From assembly GCA_044238435.1 (NCBI GenBank), contig JBIIDH010000125.1, positions 1-8,829 on the forward strand: a stretch of 8,829 nucleotides of DNA. Reading direction: 5' to 3'. Under the pieces are notes generated by a model. That model was not told the DNA's origin and searched no databases. It saw nothing but the letters and a program-made list of their open reading frames with translations. This stretch comes from VFMC01 sp044238435. Lineage in GTDB: Bacteria > Actinomycetota > Acidimicrobiia > Acidimicrobiales > Ilumatobacteraceae. The position numbers and the translations under genes are program-made. Numbering within the stretch: the stretch's first letter is position 1; every line of letters starts with the position of its first letter. Shown in pieces: positions 5,687 through 8,829 of this stretch.

Positions 5687-6820
5687 GTGCCAGTGATCCA
5701 GCCAGCCGACATCGAGATCCCCGACCGCCTCCTGCCTGTCGACGGACGCTTCGGTTGCGGCCCCTCGAAGGTGCGCGCCGAGCAGGTGCTCGCGCTGGCC
5801 AAGTCCAACCAACACCTCCTCGGCACCTCGCACCGCCAGGCCCCGGTGAAGCAGTTGGTGCGGTCGGTGCGAACCGGCCTGGGCGAGCTGTTCGGACTGC
5901 CCGACGATTGGCAGATCGTGCTCGGCAACGGTGGCTCCACGGTGTTCTGGGACGTCGCCACGTTCGGCCTCATCCGCCACCACAGTGCGCATGCGGTGTT
6001 CGGGGAGTTCTCGTCGAAGTTCGCCGAGGCTTCCGCTGCGGCGCCGCACCTCGGCGAGCCCACGGTGGTGCGCAGCGAGCCGGGCGACCATCCGGTGCTG
6101 CACGCGGTCGAGGGAGCCGACGTGTACGCCCTCACCCACAACGAGACCTCCACCGGCGTGGCGATGCACCTCCAGCGGCCCGCCGGCGCCGCCGACGACG
6201 CGCTGGTGGTGGTCGACGCCACCTCGGCCGCAGGTGGCCTGCTGTGGAGCCCGGCCGAGGTCGACGTGTACTACTTCGCCCCACAGAAGTGCTTCGCCTC
6301 CGACGGTGGCCTCTGGATCGCCGCCTGCTCGCCGAAGGCGATCGAGCGCATCCGCGAGATCAACGCCTCGAAGCGCTGGGTGCCCGCCTCGCTCGACCTG
6401 TCGATCGCTCTCGACAACAGCGTGGCCGACCAGACCTACAACACCCCGGCGCTCGGCACGCTCGTGCTGCTCGACGAGCAGATCCGCTGGATGCTGGCCG
6501 GGGGCGGACTCGCCTGGTGCAACCAGCGCTCGCTCTCGTCGGCGAACATCCTCTACTCGTGGGCCGAGGCCCGCCCGTGGGCGTCGCCGTTCGTGGCCGA
6601 TCCGACCAAGCGTTCGGCCGTCGTGGGCACCGTCGACATCGAGGGCGTCAGCGCCACCGATGTGTGCGCCGCGCTGCGCGCCAACCACATCGTCGACACC
6701 GACAGCTACCGCAAGCTCGGCCGCAACCAGCTGCGGGTCGGTATGTTCCCTGCTGTGGAACCGTCCGACGTCGAGGCCCTCACCGCCTGCATCGACTTCG
6801 TCGTCGAGGCGCTGGGCTGA
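5687..6820 (+). CDS. serC: Phosphoserine aminotransferase
   Basis: SerC of the actinobacterial type, 377 aa. It converts 3-phosphohydroxypyruvate and glutamate to 3-phosphoserine and 2-oxoglutarate, the second step of serine synthesis, and so feeds glycine and cysteine. Visible motifs: FGCGPSKVR (22-30), LLGTSHRQAPVK (44-55), NGGSTVFWD (81-89), THNETSTGV (150-158), VVVDATSAAGG (174-184) with D177, and YYFAPQKCFASDGGLW (195-210) with K201 as the PLP lysine. The start may be GTG 5687 or the in-frame GTG 5693, two codons later; neither has a clear Shine-Dalgarno. CAGACT at 5681-5686 resembles a weak -10 that would place transcription start at about 5693, so leaderless translation is possible. 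The next gene begins 11 bases downstream and is probably co-transcribed. Confidence 0.93.
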   Translation: MPVIQPADIEIPDRLLPVDGRFGCGPSKVRAEQVLALAKSNQHLLGTSHRQAPVKQLVRSVRTGLGELFGLPDDWQIVLGNGGSTVFWDVATFGLIRHHSAHAVFGEFSSKFAEASAAAPHLGEPTVVRSEPGDHPVLHAVEGADVYALTHNETSTGVAMHLQRPAGAADDALVVVDATSAAGGLLWSPAEVDVYYFAPQKCFASDGGLWIAACSPKAIERIREINASKRWVPASLDLSIALDNSVADQTYNTPALGTLVLLDEQIRWMLAGGGLAWCNQRSLSSANILYSWAEARPWASPFVADPTKRSAVVGTVDIEGVSATDVCAALRANHIVDTDSYRKLGRNQLRVGMFPAVEPSDVEALTACIDFVVEALG

Positions 6821-6831
6821 CGGAGCGGGCG

Positions 6832-7704
6832 ATGCGCGTCGACGAGGTGCTCACGACGGCGTTCGACGATCTGCCGCCGCTCCATTCCCCCATCCTCGTC
6901 GCCGCCCTGCGCGGTTGGTTCGACGTGGCCGAGGTGGCCACCGACGCCATCGACACCCTGGTGCAGGGCCGCAGTGCGCCCGTCATCGCCTCCATCGACC
7001 CAGACCCGTTCTTCGACTTCACCCAGGAACGGCCCGAGGTGTTCATCGGCGACGACGACGAGCGGCGGCTGCGGTGGCCCACCAACGAGTTCCGCGTGGT
7101 GCGCTTCGCCGACCACGCCCACGACCTGGTGCTGCTCGCCGGGGTCGAACCGCATCTGCGCTACGCCACCTTCGCCGACAGCATCATCAGCGTCGCCGAA
7201 CGGCTCGACTGCGAAGTGGTGGTCACCGTCGGCGCTGCCGCCGAGGCCGTGCCGCACACCCGCCTGCCCACGGTGGTGGGCAGCACCACCAACCTCGCGC
7301 TGGCCCGCGCGCTCGGCCTCAGCCGCCCGCAGTACCAGGGCATCACCGGCCTGGTGGGCGTGCTGCAGGAGCGGCTCGATCGGGCCGGTATCCCGGCGGT
7401 GTCGCTGCGGGTGGGGGTGCCGCACTATCTCGGCAACGCCAAGCACCCGCAGTCGTCGGCCGCCCTGCTGCGCCACCTCGGCCATGTGCTCGGGGTTCCC
7501 ACAGCGCACGACCGACTCGACGACGAGATCGAACGGTGGCGTTCGCTGCACGACGAAGCCGTGGCCGAAGACCGCCAGGCTCGCACCTATCTGGCCATGC
7601 TCGAGAGCGAGCACGACCGCCGCGCCGAGGCGTCGCTGCCGTCGGGCGAGTCGCTGGCCGCGGAGTTCGAGAAGTTCCTCCGCGACCAGCGCGACGAGCC
7701 CTGA
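6832..7704 (+). CDS. PAC2-family protein of unknown function
   Basis: This 290-aa protein matches the PAC2 (proteasome assembly chaperone 2-like, formerly DUF75) family found widely in actinobacteria and archaea. Marks seen: LRGWFDVAEVATDAI (26-40) near the N-terminus, IASIDPDPFFDFTQERP (52-68), LLAGVEPHLRYATFAD (101-116), VTVGAAAEAVPHTR (131-144), and GVPHYLGNAKHPQSSAALL (195-213). The C-terminal 60 residues (about 228-290) are charged and probably helical, possibly a coiled coil. The ATG at 6832 has GGAG at 6822-6825 with 6-base spacing. It follows serC by 11 bases. The biochemical role of bacterial members is unknown to me; in eukaryotes PAC2 helps assemble the proteasome alpha ring, but nothing in this window shows a proteasome link. 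Confidence 0.85.
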   Translation: MRVDEVLTTAFDDLPPLHSPILVAALRGWFDVAEVATDAIDTLVQGRSAPVIASIDPDPFFDFTQERPEVFIGDDDERRLRWPTNEFRVVRFADHAHDLVLLAGVEPHLRYATFADSIISVAERLDCEVVVTVGAAAEAVPHTRLPTVVGSTTNLALARALGLSRPQYQGITGLVGVLQERLDRAGIPAVSLRVGVPHYLGNAKHPQSSAALLRHLGHVLGVPTAHDRLDDEIERWRSLHDEAVAEDRQARTYLAMLESEHDRRAEASLPSGESLAAEFEKFLRDQRDEP

Positions 7705-7710
7705 TCGGTT

Positions 7711-7726
7711 CCGCCCCGCCGGGCGG
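7711..7726. terminator. Possible bidirectional terminator hairpin between convergent genes
   Basis: CCGCCC (7711-7716) and GGGCGG (7721-7726) form a perfect 6-bp stem with a 4-base loop CGCC. It lies 6 bases after the PAC2 gene stop and 18 bases beyond the metY stop on the other strand, filling much of the 40-base convergent gap. No T tract follows on either strand, so it is not a classical intrinsic terminator. In such GC-rich DNA a chance hairpin is also possible. Confidence 0.4.
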
Positions 7727-7744
7727 CCCCATCAGCGGGTGAAC

Positions 7745-8829
7745 TCAGCCGGCGACGGCTGCGAAGCCGACGGCGAGGTCGGCGAGGATGTCGTCGATCG
7801 ACTCGAGACCCACGCTGAGGCGCACCAGACCGGCCCGCACACCCGACGCAGCCTGCTCGGCTTCGGTGAGCTGGCTGTGGGTGGTGCTGGCCGGGTGGAT
7901 GACGAGGCTGCGGGCGTCGCCGATGTTGGCCACGTGGCTGTGCAGCTGCAGTGCCTCGACGAACTTCTGACCCGCCTCGCGAGCGGTGAGGCCGCCCGAC
8001 GGCTTGATGTCGAACGCCAGCACGCTGCCGTACCCCTTGCCGCCGAAGTACTTGGTGGCCCGGTCGTGCCACGGGCTGCTCGGCAGCCCCGCGTACGACA
8101 CGCTCTCCACCTGCGGGTGGGCGGCCAGGAACTCGGCCACCTTGTGGGCGTTGCTCCAGTGACGGTCCATGCGCAGGCTGAGGGTCTCGAGGCCCTGCAG
8201 GAACATGAAGGCGTTGAACGGCGACACCGCTGCGCCGAGGTCGCGCAGAATCTGCACGCGGGCCTTGATGATGTACGCACCGGGGCCGAGCGCCGGCCAG
8301 TAGGCCAGGCCGTGATAGCTCGGGTCGGGCTCGGTGAAGTTGGGGAACCGGCCGCTGGCGCCGAAGTCGAACGTGCCGCCGTCGATGATGACGCCGCCGA
8401 TCGACGTGCCATGACCACCGATGAACTTGGTGAGGCTGTGCACGACGATGTCGGCGCCCCACTCGATCGGGCGGATGCCGTAGGGGGTGGGCACGGTGTT
8501 GTCGACCATCAGCGGGATGCCGTTGTCGTGGGCCACCTTGCTGACGCCTTCGATGTCGAACACGTCGTTGCGCGGGTTGGCCAGCACCTCGCCGAAGAAC
8601 AGCTTGGTGTTCGGGCGGATGGCGCTGCGCCACTGCTCGAGGTCGTGCGGATCGTCGACGAAAGTGACCTCGATGCCCATCTTCGGCATCGTGTGGTGCA
8701 GCAGGTTGTAGGTGCCGCCGTACAGCGACGGGCTGGCGACGATGTGGTCGCCGGCCTCGGCCAGGGTGAGGATGGCCAGTGTCTCGGCGGCCTGACCCGA
8801 TGCCACCACCAGGGCACCGGGCAGGCCGA
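7745..8829 (-). CDS. metY: O-acetylhomoserine sulfhydrylase (aminocarboxypropyltransferase), 5' truncated by the window edge
   Basis: Cys/Met metabolism PLP enzyme of the MetY type. It makes homocysteine from O-acetyl-L-homoserine and sulfide, the direct sulfhydrylation route to methionine. About 360 residues are visible; family members are about 430, so roughly 70 N-terminal residues lie to the right of base 8829. Visible marks, numbered from the first complete codon at 8827: VVASGQAAETLA (7-18), SLYGGTYNL (34-42), FFGEVLANPRNDV (77-89), MVDNTVPTPY (107-116) with D109 near the PLP nitrogen, and VVHSLTKFIGGHGTSIGG (128-145) with K134 as the PLP lysine. Near the C-terminus SLVIHPASTTHSQL and GLVRLSVGLESIDDI are typical. 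The FIGGHGTSIGG segment and the overall length favour MetY over MetB or MetZ. The GTG at 8809 is internal, not the true start. Confidence 0.93.
   Translation of the reverse strand, partial: GLPGALVVASGQAAETLAILTLAEAGDHIVASPSLYGGTYNLLHHTMPKMGIEVTFVDDPHDLEQWRSAIRPNTKLFFGEVLANPRNDVFDIEGVSKVAHDNGIPLMVDNTVPTPYGIRPIEWGADIVVHSLTKFIGGHGTSIGGVIIDGGTFDFGASGRFPNFTEPDPSYHGLAYWPALGPGAYIIKARVQILRDLGAAVSPFNAFMFLQGLETLSLRMDRHWSNAHKVAEFLAAHPQVESVSYAGLPSSPWHDRATKYFGGKGYGSVLAFDIKPSGGLTAREAGQKFVEALQLHSHVANIGDARSLVIHPASTTHSQLTEAEQAASGVRAGLVRLSVGLESIDDILADLAVGFAAVAG

Noticed and set aside
5533..7704. A single long plus-strand frame that would join a 5' extension through serC to the PAC2 gene
   Set aside because: Upstream of 6832 the frame runs out of phase over serC and is Arg-rich. 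The PAC2 gene has its own ATG with GGAG at proper spacing.

Overview
The window is a very GC-rich bacterial chromosome segment (roughly 70% by eye). It has tightly packed genes, GTG and TTG starts, possible leaderless starts and a PAC2-family protein. Together these suggest a high-GC actinobacterium. I lean towards an Acidimicrobiia-like lineage, but that is an inference without a database search. Every gene I can support belongs to a recognisable housekeeping family. I see no phage, transposon, CRISPR array, tRNA or rRNA, and no clearly novel multigene system. The novelty lies in regulatory and repeat DNA.

Region 1 (1-109) is a compact divergent control region. Its minus strand carries the 5' and central part of a cobalamin riboswitch that runs off the left edge, so it controls an unseen gene to the left. 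A candidate promoter for it lies at 104-76. The plus strand has a candidate -10 (94-99) very close to the cobO ATG, with no visible ribosome binding site.

Region 2 (110-3031, +) is a four-gene cobalamin operon: cobO (corrinoid adenosyltransferase), cobU (adenosylcobinamide kinase/guanylyltransferase), cobT (lower-ligand activation) and cobS (final joining step). Adjacent genes overlap by 1, 4 and either 4 or 13 bases, which points to one translationally coupled transcript. The gene set covers adenosylation and nucleotide-loop assembly, so it would serve either de novo synthesis or corrinoid salvage. cobO has an in-frame 15-bp tandem repeat near its N-terminus.

Region 3 (3032-3170) is the gap between convergent genes. 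It holds two near-identical 37-bp imperfect palindromes in direct orientation, 62 bp apart.

Region 4 (3171-5563, -) is a two-gene unit: an AspC/AspB-like class I aminotransferase followed by a MalY/PatB-type PLP enzyme (probable cystathionine beta-lyase). Region 5 (5564-5686) is a divergent promoter gap with a perfect 14-bp palindrome. Region 6 (5687-7704, +) is serC (phosphoserine aminotransferase) followed by a PAC2-family protein. Region 7 (7745-8829, -) is a 5'-truncated metY-like O-acetylhomoserine sulfhydrylase, separated from the PAC2 gene by a small GC hairpin.

Functionally, the window pairs the late steps of B12 synthesis with PLP enzymes of the aspartate, serine, cysteine and homocysteine routes. 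B12 is the cofactor of methionine synthase MetH, so a shared link to methionine metabolism is plausible. It is an inference from gene families and not shown by the sequence.
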